Assembly: GCA_964629965.1 (NCBI GenBank)
Contig: CAZVRZ010000082.1
Coordinates: forward strand, 1-24,256
Reading direction: 5' to 3'
DNA from: CAZVRZ01 sp964629965
GTDB lineage: Bacteria > Chloroflexota > Anaerolineae > Anaerolineales > UBA4823
Length of the DNA stretch: 24,256 bases
Made by a program: the position numbers and the translations under genes. Under the pieces are notes generated by a model that had not been told where the DNA came from, did no database searches, and saw nothing but the letters and a program-made list of their open reading frames with translations. This document shows positions 1-7,252 of this stretch, piece by piece. Numbering within the stretch: the stretch's first letter is position 1; every line of letters begins with the position of its first letter.

Positions 1-948
<948 letters not shown>

Positions 949-953
949 GGCGT

Positions 954-2012
954 TTACTCTTTTTTCCAGTTTTCAGGTCGCAGGGAGCGGACGGCTGCGC
1001 CTGCCTGCCACATTTCACTCTCGCGCATTTCCTTCAGCTCTGCATCCAGTTTCACTTTATAGTCAGGTGCAGAATTCGCTTTTAGAACAACGCGGGTTTC
1101 TTCGCCGTCTATCACGGATTGGTACAGGCGAGCGAACACCGGCTCCACAGCCTGGCGGAATTCGTGCCGCCAATCCAGCGCGCCGCGTTGGGCCGTCGTG
1201 CTGCAGTTGGCATACATCCAATCCATGCCGTTTTGACCAACCAGGCGGATCAGGCTCTGCGTCAGCTCTTCGACGGTCTCGTTGAAGGCCTCGCTTGGGC
1301 TGTGCCCGTGGCTGCGCAGGATAGCGTATTGGGCTTCCATAACGCCTGCCAGAGCGCCCATCAATACGCCGCGTTCGCCGGTCAAGTCGCTGTGTACCTC
1401 TTTTTTGAAGGTGGTTGGAAACAAGAAGCCCGAGCCAATGGCGATGCCAATTGCCAGCGTGCGTTCTGTGGCTCGCCCGGTGTAATCTTGATCGATGGCA
1501 AAGCTGGAGTTGATGCCACTGCCCGCCAGGAAATTTGCTCGGACGCTCGTGCCAGAGCCTTTGGGGGCCACCAGGATCACATCGACAAAGTCGGGCGGCA
1601 CTACGCCGGTTTGATCGGCGTACACGATCGAGAAACCGTGAGAGAAATAGAGAGCGTCGCCTTTCTTCAGGTTTGCTTTTACTTTGTTCCATAAGAGCAT
1701 CTGGGCTGCATCCGAGACCAGGTATTGGATGATCGTGCCTTTCTGGACTGCCTCTTCGATGGGGAAGAGTGTCTCGCCGGGCACCCAGCCATCGGCGACG
1801 GCTTTGTCCCAATAGAACTTATCTTCGGGCGCCTGGCCCACGATCACCTTGATGCCGTTTTCCTTCATGTTGAGAGCCTGGGCGGGTCCTTGAACGCCGT
1901 AACCCAGAACTGCCACTGTTTCCTTGCTCAAAACATTTTGCGCCTTCTCGAGAGGAAATTCTTCTCGGGTGACAACCTCTTCCACTTCTCCACCAAAATT
2001 GATCTTTGCCAT
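954..2012 (-). CDS. ilvC: Ketol-acid reductoisomerase (short class I type)
   Basis: The enzyme isomerises and reduces acetolactate or acetohydroxybutyrate to the dihydroxy acids of the valine/leucine and isoleucine pathways. It is a full-length 352-residue protein. The Rossmann motif GYGVQGPAQALN is at residues 37-48, SHGF at 124-127 and KGSG at 151-154. The Mg-binding acidic residues are in SDLTGE (Asp209 and Glu213) and NETVEEL (Glu245 and Glu249). The GYGVQGP form and the C-terminal RESEMWQAGAAVRSLRPEN resemble the Bacteroidetes-like branch rather than the usual GYGSQGHAHA form. The beta2-alphaB cofactor loop (residues 59-70, GQAPEDKFYWDK) lacks the usual Arg and Ser and carries Glu and Asp instead, which suggests NADH use; this is inference. 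AAGGAAG precedes the ATG by about 4 nt. The gene follows ilvN after 74 nt and precedes leuA by 5 nt. Confidence 0.96.
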   Translation of the reverse strand: MAKINFGGEVEEVVTREEFPLEKAQNVLSKETVAVLGYGVQGPAQALNMKENGIKVIVGQAPEDKFYWDKAVADGWVPGETLFPIEEAVQKGTIIQYLVSDAAQMLLWNKVKANLKKGDALYFSHGFSIVYADQTGVVPPDFVDVILVAPKGSGTSVRANFLAGSGINSSFAIDQDYTGRATERTLAIGIAIGSGFLFPTTFKKEVHSDLTGERGVLMGALAGVMEAQYAILRSHGHSPSEAFNETVEELTQSLIRLVGQNGMDWMYANCSTTAQRGALDWRHEFRQAVEPVFARLYQSVIDGEETRVVLKANSAPDYKVKLDAELKEMRESEMWQAGAAVRSLRPENWKKE

Positions 2013-2056
2013 ATGCTTCCTTATAATCCCTTTCTATTCTAAAAAATGATTATTAA

Positions 2057-2072
2057 GAGTTGTTCTCAACTC
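2057..2072 (-). terminator. Small stem-loop between ilvN and ilvC (possible partial terminator or processing site)
   Basis: On the minus strand GAGTTG-AGAA-CAACTC forms a perfect 6-bp stem with a 4-nt loop. It is followed within about 20 nt by an interrupted T-rich stretch that includes TTTTTT. It lies in the A+T-rich 74-nt gap between the ilvN stop and the ilvC start. The stem is short and the U-tract is not adjacent, so it is at best a weak terminator or an RNA-processing or stability element that sets ilvC levels apart from ilvBN. Confidence 0.35.
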
Positions 2073-2086
2073 AGTGTTCTTTACCG

Positions 2087-2650
2087 TCAATGACCGTTTC
2101 CGTTGCTGTGGCTGTGACCATTGCCATTTCCGTTTCCATTGCCATTATTGCGAATTTCTTCCAGCACAGAGGAACCGCCGCCTCGTGCCATTGCTACCAT
2201 ACCGGTGCGCACCATTTCCAGAATGCCGAAGGGGCGCAGTACTTCCACCAGGCTGTTGATCTTTTCTTCGTCGCCGGTGGTTTCAATGATCAAAGATTCA
2301 TTGGTAACATCTACAATCCGAGCACGGTAGACTTCCACCAGTTGCATGATTTCGCTGCGCCGCTCGGGCAGGGCAGCCACTTTGATCAGGCCAAGGTCTC
2401 GACTGACGACGGGCGTCTCGTACAAGTCGGCCACATGGATCACGTTCACCAGCTTGTATAAGTTGGCGATCACCCGCTCGGCATTAGAGTAGTTGCTGTC
2501 CATGACGATTGTCATGCGCGAGACGCCTTCTTGCTCGGTTTGGCCGACAGTTAGCGATTCGATGTTAAAGGCGCGCCGCCGGAACAGCGATGCTACTCGG
2601 TTCAACACGCCGGGTTTATCTTCTACAAGGGCTACGAGTGTATGTTGCAT
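2087..2650 (-). CDS. ilvN: Acetolactate synthase small (regulatory) subunit
   Basis: This is the regulatory subunit of acetohydroxyacid synthase. It binds valine through an ACT domain and activates the large subunit. The protein is 187 residues. The N-terminal ACT domain covers about residues 2-78 (HTLVALVEDKPGVLNRVASL, and NIESLTVGQTEQ near 29-40). The ACT-like C-terminal half covers about 79-165 (DLGLIKVAALPERR, GILEMVRTG). The last 20 residues (168-187) are an Asn/Gly/His-only tail apart from two Ser, encoded by near-repeats of AATGGC/AATGGA. Such a tail is absent from the IlvN proteins I know. AAGGAG stands 7 nt before the ATG. The gene follows ilvB after 56 nt. Confidence 0.95.
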   Translation of the reverse strand: MQHTLVALVEDKPGVLNRVASLFRRRAFNIESLTVGQTEQEGVSRMTIVMDSNYSNAERVIANLYKLVNVIHVADLYETPVVSRDLGLIKVAALPERRSEIMQLVEVYRARIVDVTNESLIIETTGDEEKINSLVEVLRPFGILEMVRTGMVAMARGGGSSVLEEIRNNGNGNGNGNGHSHSNGNGH

Positions 2651-2706
2651 GGGTTATCTCCTTCGCTTGGACCCGCGGCGATTGGACCGCAAGTCTCCTC
2701 CTTCGC

Positions 2707-4446
2707 TCAATTGTCTTCTGCCGTTTCCACGATTGCACTGCGTGCGTTGTAATCCTCTGCTTTGGGACGGCGGATCATCTGGGATAGATCAGCTCCCGCC
2801 GGTACCATCGGGTAGACCGAGTCTTCTTGCTCGACCTTGAACTCGACGACCACCGTGCCCTCGCTGGCTTCTGCCTCGCGGATTGCGGCTTCCACGTCCG
2901 AACGTTTGGTCACACGCAAGCCTTTCAGCCCGTGGGCTTCGGCTAGCTTGACGAAGTCGGGCGATTTCATCGGCGTGGCCGAATAGTTTTTGTCATAAAA
3001 AAATTCTTGCCATTGGCGTACCATGCCCAGGTAGCCGTTGTTCAAAATGGCAACATTGACCTTGATGTTCTCCTGGGCGGCAGTGGTCAATTCGGAGGCG
3101 GTCATCTGGAAGCCTCCGTCACCGGCGACTGCCCACACGTTGGCATCGGGGCAGGCGAACTTGGCCCCTATCGAGGCCGGTAAAGCAAAGCCCATGGTGC
3201 CCAGGCCGCCGGAGGTGATCAAATGGAAGGGTTTATTGACTTTGTAATACTGTGCCGTCCACATCTGGTTTTGCCCTACATCCGTCACTACCAGGGCTTC
3301 CCCGTGCGTGTAACGCCATAGATCGTTGACCACATGCGCCGCATACAGGTGCCCGGTATCGGGCAGGTTTTGGATGTCGCGCACCGCACTGTCACCGCGT
3401 TCCTGGTCGATCTGCTCGATCCAGTCGTTATGATCGGCCGGTGCCACGTGCGGCAGCAGTTGCGACAGCGTCTCTTGTAGATTGCCGATCAAGGCCAGGT
3501 CTATCTTGACATTCTTGTTGATCTCAGAGGTGTCTATCTCGAAGTGGATCTTCTTGGCATTGGATGCGTAATTCTTCAGGTTGCCNNNNNNNNNNACGCG
3601 GTCGTCGAAGCGCATGCCCATCGCCAGGATTAAATCCGATTCCTGGATGGCATTGTTGACCCAGGATTCGCCGTGCATGCCCATCATGCCCAGGTTCAGT
3701 GGGTGACTGGCGGGCAGGCAGCCGATTCCCAGCAGCGTGACCGCCACGGGAGTGCGCGTCTTTTCGGCGAATTCTCGTAATTCGTTCATCGCTCCAGCCA
3801 TCAGCACGCCGCGCCCCGCCAGGATGATCGGGCGCTTGGCATTCTGGATCATCTCGGCTGCCTGCTGCATATCTTTGCCGAGCGGGCGCCGGTCGGGACG
3901 GTAGCCTGGCAGTTTGATCGGGCTGTCGTCATATTCCCACTCGATCGCCGCCTGCTGGGCATCCTTGGCAATATCGACCAGCACAGGGCCGGGGCGCCCA
4001 GTGCGAGCAATGTAAAAGGCTTCTCGGATGACCTGGTTGATATCGTTAACATCTGTGACGAGATAATTGTGCTTGGTGATCGGCAGGGTAACGCCGGTTA
4101 CGTCGATCTCTTGAAAGGCATCGTAGCCAATCAGCTTGCTTCCCACCTGCCCGGTGATTGCCACCATTGGGGATGAATCCATGTATGCTGTGGCGATGCC
4201 GGTGACCAGGTTGGTGGCGCCTGGGCCGGAGGTTGCCATTGCCACGCCAACATTGCCGCCTGCGCGCGCATATGCGTCGGCTGCGTGAGCGGCGCACTGC
4301 TCGTGGCGAACGAGCACGTGATGGATCGAATATTCGGGCAAGGCATCATAGATGGGCAGGTTTGCTCCGCCCGGATACCCAAAAACAACTTTTACCCCTT
4401 CGTGCAGCAAACATTCCCATACAATTTGAGCGCCAGTTTTCTTCAT
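2707..4446 (-). CDS. ilvB: Acetolactate synthase large (catalytic) subunit, interrupted by an assembly gap
   Basis: This ThDP- and FAD-dependent enzyme makes acetolactate from two pyruvates, or acetohydroxybutyrate from pyruvate plus 2-oxobutyrate. I chose the ATG at 4446 (protein MKKTGAQIVWECLLHEG, about 579 residues) because GAGGAGAGG lies just upstream; an in-frame start at 4491 would add 15 unconserved residues and would lie in a tandem repeat. Motifs, counted from 4446: FGYPGGANLPIYDAL (23-37), the catalytic Glu49 in RHEQCAAHAADAYAR, and the ThDP/Mg site GDGGFQM (442-448) with NNGYLGM (469-475). Ten Ns at 3586-3595 fall in the conserved FDDRV-TGNLKNY stretch. The frame is kept on both sides, but the N count is probably not the real length. 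It forms a complex with the neighbouring ilvN product. Confidence 0.95.
   Translation of the reverse strand: MKKTGAQIVWECLLHEGVKVVFGYPGGANLPIYDALPEYSIHHVLVRHEQCAAHAADAYARAGGNVGVAMATSGPGATNLVTGIATAYMDSSPMVAITGQVGSKLIGYDAFQEIDVTGVTLPITKHNYLVTDVNDINQVIREAFYIARTGRPGPVLVDIAKDAQQAAIEWEYDDSPIKLPGYRPDRRPLGKDMQQAAEMIQNAKRPIILAGRGVLMAGAMNELREFAEKTRTPVAVTLLGIGCLPASHPLNLGMMGMHGESWVNNAIQESDLILAMGMRFDDRXXXXGNLKNYASNAKKIHFEIDTSEINKNVKIDLALIGNLQETLSQLLPHVAPADHNDWIEQIDQERGDSAVRDIQNLPDTGHLYAAHVVNDLWRYTHGEALVVTDVGQNQMWTAQYYKVNKPFHLITSGGLGTMGFALPASIGAKFACPDANVWAVAGDGGFQMTASELTTAAQENIKVNVAILNNGYLGMVRQWQEFFYDKNYSATPMKSPDFVKLAEAHGLKGLRVTKRSDVEAAIREAEASEGTVVVEFKVEQEDSVYPMVPAGADLSQMIRRPKAEDYNARSAIVETAEDN
3586..3595. 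other. Assembly gap (10 Ns) inside ilvB
   Basis: Ten consecutive Ns interrupt ilvB. The flanking minus-strand codons read Arg-Phe-Asp-Asp-Arg-GTN before the gap and Gly-Asn-Leu-Lys-Asn after it. The family consensus there is DDRVTGNLK, which needs only 4 missing bases (the wobble base of Val plus one Thr codon). The run of ten is therefore probably a scaffolder's fixed-size placeholder and not six extra bases. Confidence 0.9.
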
Positions 4447-4485
4447 TGCCTCTCCTCTACGGTGTTTTTGATCGTCGTCCGTTTT

Positions 4486-4527
4486 ACTCAACGTGCGGTG
4501 TACTCAACGTGCGGTGTACTCAACGCA
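4486..4527. repeat. 16-bp direct tandem repeat at the ilvD/ilvB junction
   Basis: The unit ACTCAACGTGCGGTGT occurs at 4486-4501 and exactly again at 4502-4517, followed by a partial third copy (ACTCAACGCA) at 4518-4527. The partial copy overlaps the last codons and stop of ilvD, so the array looks like a duplication of the ilvD 3' end into the ilvD-ilvB spacer. Each unit carries a TGA in the ilvD direction. Confidence 0.85.
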
Positions 4528-6193
4528 CTTCAGCCAATACCGCGCCGGTATCCGCACTGGTGACAAAATGCGAGTAGCGGCGCAGCCATTTGCTTTGCAC
4601 GCGCGGCTCAAAGGGCGGCAGCGCAGCCAGGCGCTTCTGCAGCTCTTCGGGCGACAAGTGCACGTTCAACTGCCGGTTATCCAGGTCGATCTCGATCATA
4701 TCGCCGGCTTGTAAGGCAGCGATCGGCCCGCCCGCCGCGGCTTCAGGGGAAACATGCCCGATGCATGCGCCGCGCGTCCCACCCGAAAAGCGCCCGTCGG
4801 TGATCAAAGCCACCTGCTCGCCCAAGCCCATGCCCATGATGGCACTGGTGGGGCTGAGCATCTCCATCATTCCGGGGCCGCCACGCGGCCCTTCGTAGCG
4901 GATGACCACCACTTCGCCAGGCTTGACCTCGCCTGCCATGATGCCCGCCATTGCCAGTTCTTGCGAGTCGTAGATGCGAGCCGGGCCGCTGAACTTCCTC
5001 ATCGCTGGGCTGACCCCGCCAGCCTTGATGACTGCCCCTTTGGGAGCCAGGTTGCCGAACAAGATCGACAGTCCGCCGCGCGCCGAGTGAGCATTTTCCA
5101 GGCGGCGGATCACTTCATCGTCTTTGATCTCGGCCTTTTCAACTGCCGCGGCCAGCGTTTCACCACTGACGGTCATGCGGTCGAGGTGTAGCACACCCTC
5201 CAGGCGCGAGACCTCCTTCAGGATGGCAGGAATGCCGCCGGCGCGATGTACGTCTTCCATGCGCCAATGGCCGGAAGGGCTCACCTTGCATAAGTAAGCC
5301 ACTTTATCTGCCACCTGGTTGATGCGTTCCAGCGGATACTTGATATTGCCTTCGTTTGCTATCGCCAGCGCGTGCAGCACGGTGTTGGTTGATCCTCCCA
5401 TCGCCATATCCAATGCAAAGGCATCATCCAATGCTTCGACTGTCACAATTTGGCGCGGAGTGATGTTCTTTGCCACTAGTTCGATGATCAATGCTCCCGC
5501 CCGGCGGGCTAATTCCTCGCGCTCGGGCGTCTTGGCCAAAGCCGAACCGTTGTAAGGCAGCGCCAATCCCAGCACTTCCAGCAAGCAGTTCATACTGTTC
5601 GCTGTGAACATACCCGCGCACGAGCCGCAGCCTGGGCAGGCGTTTTCTTCTAGCATTTTCAGCCGGGCATCGTCGATCTTGCCGCTCTTGTGGGCGCCTA
5701 CGCCCTCGAAGACGGAGATCAGATCGATAACCTCGCCTTCGGGCGTTCTGCCGGCTGCCATCGGCCCGCCCGAAACGAAGATGGTGGGAACGTTGGTGCG
5801 CATGGCGGCCATTGCCATGCCCGGCACGATCTTGTCGCAGTTGGTAATACACACCATACCGTCGAAGCAGTGCGCCTCCAGCATGGTCTCCACGCTGTCG
5901 GCGATCAATTCGCGCGATGGCAGCGAATATTTCATCCCGATGTGGCCCATGGCGATCCCGTCGTCCACACCGATGGTGTTGAACTCAAAAGGCACGCCGC
6001 CAGCCTGGCGAACGGCTTCTTTTACCAGGCGGCCAAATTCCTGTAAATGCACATGGCCTGGAATAATATCAATATACGAATTAGCGATAGCAATAAAGGG
6101 CTTGTCCATATCGGCGTTGGTGACGCCGGTGGCTCTGAGCAGTGCCCGGTGGGGGGCTCGTTCGGTGCCGGTCTTGATCTGGTGTGAGCGCAT
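4520..6193 (-). CDS. ilvD: Dihydroxy-acid dehydratase
   Basis: This iron-sulfur enzyme dehydrates the dihydroxy acids made by IlvC to 2-oxo acids, the last shared step before transamination or LeuA. It is a full-length 557-residue protein. Motifs: ANSYIDIIPGHVHL (37-50), VDDGIAMGH (76-84), CITNCDKIVPGM (115-126), CPGCGSCAGMFTANSMNC (186-203, cluster cysteines) and ITDGRFSGGTRG near the C-terminus. The PGH form at 45-47, rather than a PCN form, places it with the E. coli/Bacillus-like enzymes. AAGGAGG lies 3-4 nt before the ATG. It is the first enzyme gene of the ilvD-B-N-C-leuA operon and sits directly behind the attenuator-like leader. IlvD and Edd (phosphogluconate dehydratase) are homologous; the operon settles the choice. 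Confidence 0.96.
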   Translation of the reverse strand: MRSHQIKTGTERAPHRALLRATGVTNADMDKPFIAIANSYIDIIPGHVHLQEFGRLVKEAVRQAGGVPFEFNTIGVDDGIAMGHIGMKYSLPSRELIADSVETMLEAHCFDGMVCITNCDKIVPGMAMAAMRTNVPTIFVSGGPMAAGRTPEGEVIDLISVFEGVGAHKSGKIDDARLKMLEENACPGCGSCAGMFTANSMNCLLEVLGLALPYNGSALAKTPEREELARRAGALIIELVAKNITPRQIVTVEALDDAFALDMAMGGSTNTVLHALAIANEGNIKYPLERINQVADKVAYLCKVSPSGHWRMEDVHRAGGIPAILKEVSRLEGVLHLDRMTVSGETLAAAVEKAEIKDDEVIRRLENAHSARGGLSILFGNLAPKGAVIKAGGVSPAMRKFSGPARIYDSQELAMAGIMAGEVKPGEVVVIRYEGPRGGPGMMEMLSPTSAIMGMGLGEQVALITDGRFSGGTRGACIGHVSPEAAAGGPIAALQAGDMIEIDLDNRQLNVHLSPEELQKRLAALPPFEPRVQSKWLRRYSHFVTSADTGAVLAEVR

Positions 6194-6241
6194 GATCCTC
6201 CTTGAGCAGTGTTTCGCTGCTTGGTTGTCTAGACAAAAGAA

Positions 6242-6270
6242 AAGAGCCGCTCTGTGGTTGAGCGGCTCTT
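6242..6270 (-). terminator. Intrinsic terminator in the ilvD leader (attenuator terminator)
   Basis: On the minus strand AAGAGCCGCTC, a 7-nt loop AACCACA and GAGCGGCTCTT form a perfect 11-bp G+C-rich stem. It is followed directly by a T-rich tract (TTCTTTT) and ends about 48 nt before the ilvD ATG. It lies downstream of the ilv promoter and leader ORF with no other gene between, so its natural role is premature termination ahead of ilvD. A T-run also follows on the plus strand, so the hairpin could work in both directions, but no plus-strand gene ends here. Confidence 0.88.
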
Positions 6271-6343
6271 TTTACTTCTATCCCAGGGTTTTTAGTTCTT
6301 CCGTTTTACCCTGACCTGAACCGGCTCAACCTCAATCGGGTTC
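6256..6343 (-). promoter_or_regulatory. Alternative pairing segments of the ilv attenuator (candidate antiterminator)
   Basis: Inside the leader ORF the segment GGTTGAGCCGGTTC (minus strand, 6331 to 6318) can pair with GAGCCGCTCAACC (6268 to 6256), which is the 5' arm and part of the loop of the terminator. The match is 8 bp, a one-base bulge, then 5 bp including one G-U. It excludes the terminator stem. A preceding GAACC (6343 to 6339) can instead pair with GGTTC (6322 to 6318), giving a weak 1:2 structure. It would be covered by a ribosome paused at the run of Leu/Val/Ile codons just before it. This was worked out by hand; no folding energy was calculated. Confidence 0.6.
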
Positions 6344-6408
6344 GCAATAAGGATGAGAACCAAGGCAAGGAGGCTAATCAGGAGAAAGAAAACGGAAGGT
6401 GTGTTCAT
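6292..6408 (-). CDS. Candidate branched-chain amino acid leader peptide (ilvL-like)
   Basis: A 38-codon ORF begins with ATG at 6408 and ends with TAA at 6292. It encodes MNTPSVFFLLISLLALVLIL (residues 1-20) followed by IANPIEVEPVQVRVKRKN. Seventeen residues are Leu (7), Val (6) or Ile (4); in codons 6-21, 12 of 16 are. The terminator stem starts 21 nt after the stop codon, and the ilvD operon follows on the same strand. This is the layout of translation-coupled attenuators such as E. coli ilvL, where scarce charged tRNA stalls the ribosome and favours the antiterminator. The TATAAT box ends 12 nt before the ATG and there is no Shine-Dalgarno site, so the transcript would be nearly leaderless. 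The alternative is a real small one-span membrane protein of LapA-like pattern (hydrophobic run, Asn-Pro, then alternating Val). Confidence 0.65.
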   Translation of the reverse strand: MNTPSVFFLLISLLALVLILIANPIEVEPVQVRVKRKN

Positions 6409-6426
6409 GACATTTTGTCAATTATA
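6408..6426 (-). promoter_or_regulatory. Promoter -10 box of the ilv operon with a palindrome over the start site
   Basis: TATAAT is read on the minus strand from 6426 to 6421. It is followed at once by TGACA-AAA-TGTCA (6420 to 6408), a perfect 5-bp inverted repeat covering the expected transcription start and touching the leader ATG. I see no good -35 hexamer at 16-18 nt upstream. The palindrome could be an operator. Confidence 0.5.
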
Positions 6427-6506
6427 CACATATTACCCGGCCCGAACATTAAAATAAAATGAGAAAAATAAGCCAAAAAATTCTCGCCATGTTTGTCTTT
6501 TTCGCG

Positions 6507-6521
6507 TATAATCGATTGGAG
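6507..6521 (+). promoter_or_regulatory. Promoter -10 box and ribosome-binding site of the eight-gene operon
   Basis: TATAAT at 6507-6512 lies 17 nt before the ATG at 6530, and GGAG at 6518-6521 gives 8-nt spacing to that ATG. No clear -35 box is visible. The promoter diverges from the ilv promoter; the two -10 boxes are about 80 nt apart in an A+T-rich stretch. Confidence 0.5.
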
Positions 6522-6529
6522 TTGTGGGT

Positions 6530-7252
6530 ATGTTGAAAAGATTATCGGGTTTGCACCGTTTTTTCTTGAGCCAATCACTTTATCCATTGATACTGGCGAG
6601 TTTTCTTTCGATGGTGTTGTTTATCCTGCGCGTGCTTTACAGCCACGTCTGGCATTATGCCAACTTACCCTGGAACCTTTTCCTGGCCTGGCTGCCGTAC
6701 GTTTTTAGTTTCTTAGCGGCATCCTGGCAGCGTTGGTTCCCTAAAGGTTGGCTGATGCTGCCTTTCCTGGCTATATTATGGCTGATATTTTTCCCCAACG
6801 CCCCCTACATTGTGACCGATTTTTACCACCTCGTTTACCGTCCGCCGGTTCCCCTGTGGTTTGACATTGGCCTGATCGCCTGTTTTGCCTTTGCCGGTTG
6901 TTTCCTGGCGGTGACTTCGCTGCGTACCATGCAGGAACTGGTCGAAATGTACCTGGGACGTTGGATCGGCTGGCTGTTTGTGTTGATCTCCCTGGTGTTG
7001 AGCGGCTTTGGTATTTACCTGGGGCGCTTTGTGCGTTTTAATAGCTGGGATCTGTTCTCCAATCCCAGGTCTGTTCTTCGGGAAGTGGCGGTGCGCCTGG
7101 CTAATCCTCAAGATCACTTGCGCTTCGTGGGTTTTACGCTCATGTTCACCGCTATTCTGCTAGTTTTTTACCTGACTTTCGTCTCGATGAGCCATCGCAC
7201 TATGAGCAAACCGTTGAAAGAATTCATTCCTGATAAGGAGAAGTATCCATGA
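6530..7252 (+). CDS. DUF1361 family integral membrane protein
   Basis: This 240-residue polytopic membrane protein has about six or seven hydrophobic spans. The family hallmark is present: an N-terminal NLFLAWLPYVFSFL, then WLIFFPNAPYIVTDFYHL and PLWFDIGLIACFAF. This matches DUF1361, whose molecular function is unknown. I prefer the ATG at 6530 over a GTG at 6524 because GGAG at 6518-6521 is well spaced only for the former. The stop overlaps the next start (ATGA at 7249-7252), so the two genes are translationally coupled. It is the first gene of the plus-strand block; its function remains unassigned. Confidence 0.85.
   Translation: MLKRLSGLHRFFLSQSLYPLILASFLSMVLFILRVLYSHVWHYANLPWNLFLAWLPYVFSFLAASWQRWFPKGWLMLPFLAILWLIFFPNAPYIVTDFYHLVYRPPVPLWFDIGLIACFAFAGCFLAVTSLRTMQELVEMYLGRWIGWLFVLISLVLSGFGIYLGRFVRFNSWDLFSNPRSVLREVAVRLANPQDHLRFVGFTLMFTAILLVFYLTFVSMSHRTMSKPLKEFIPDKEKYP

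Noticed and set aside
2013..2030. Internal promoter before ilvC (TATAAG near the start codon)
   Set aside because: The hexamer is too close to the ATG and overlaps the ribosome site, with no -35 box.
4447..4491. A longer IlvB N-terminus from ATG 4491
   Set aside because: The extra 15 residues are unconserved and lie partly in the tandem repeat; the ATG at 4446 has a strong GGAG site.
4486..4527. Beginning of a CRISPR array
   Set aside because: The repeats are contiguous with no spacers and derive from the ilvD end.
6405..6587. A 60-codon minus-strand frame upstream of ilvD
   Set aside because: It crosses the divergent promoter region and the start of the DUF1361 gene, has no ribosome site, and conflicts with the TATAAT box at 6421-6426.
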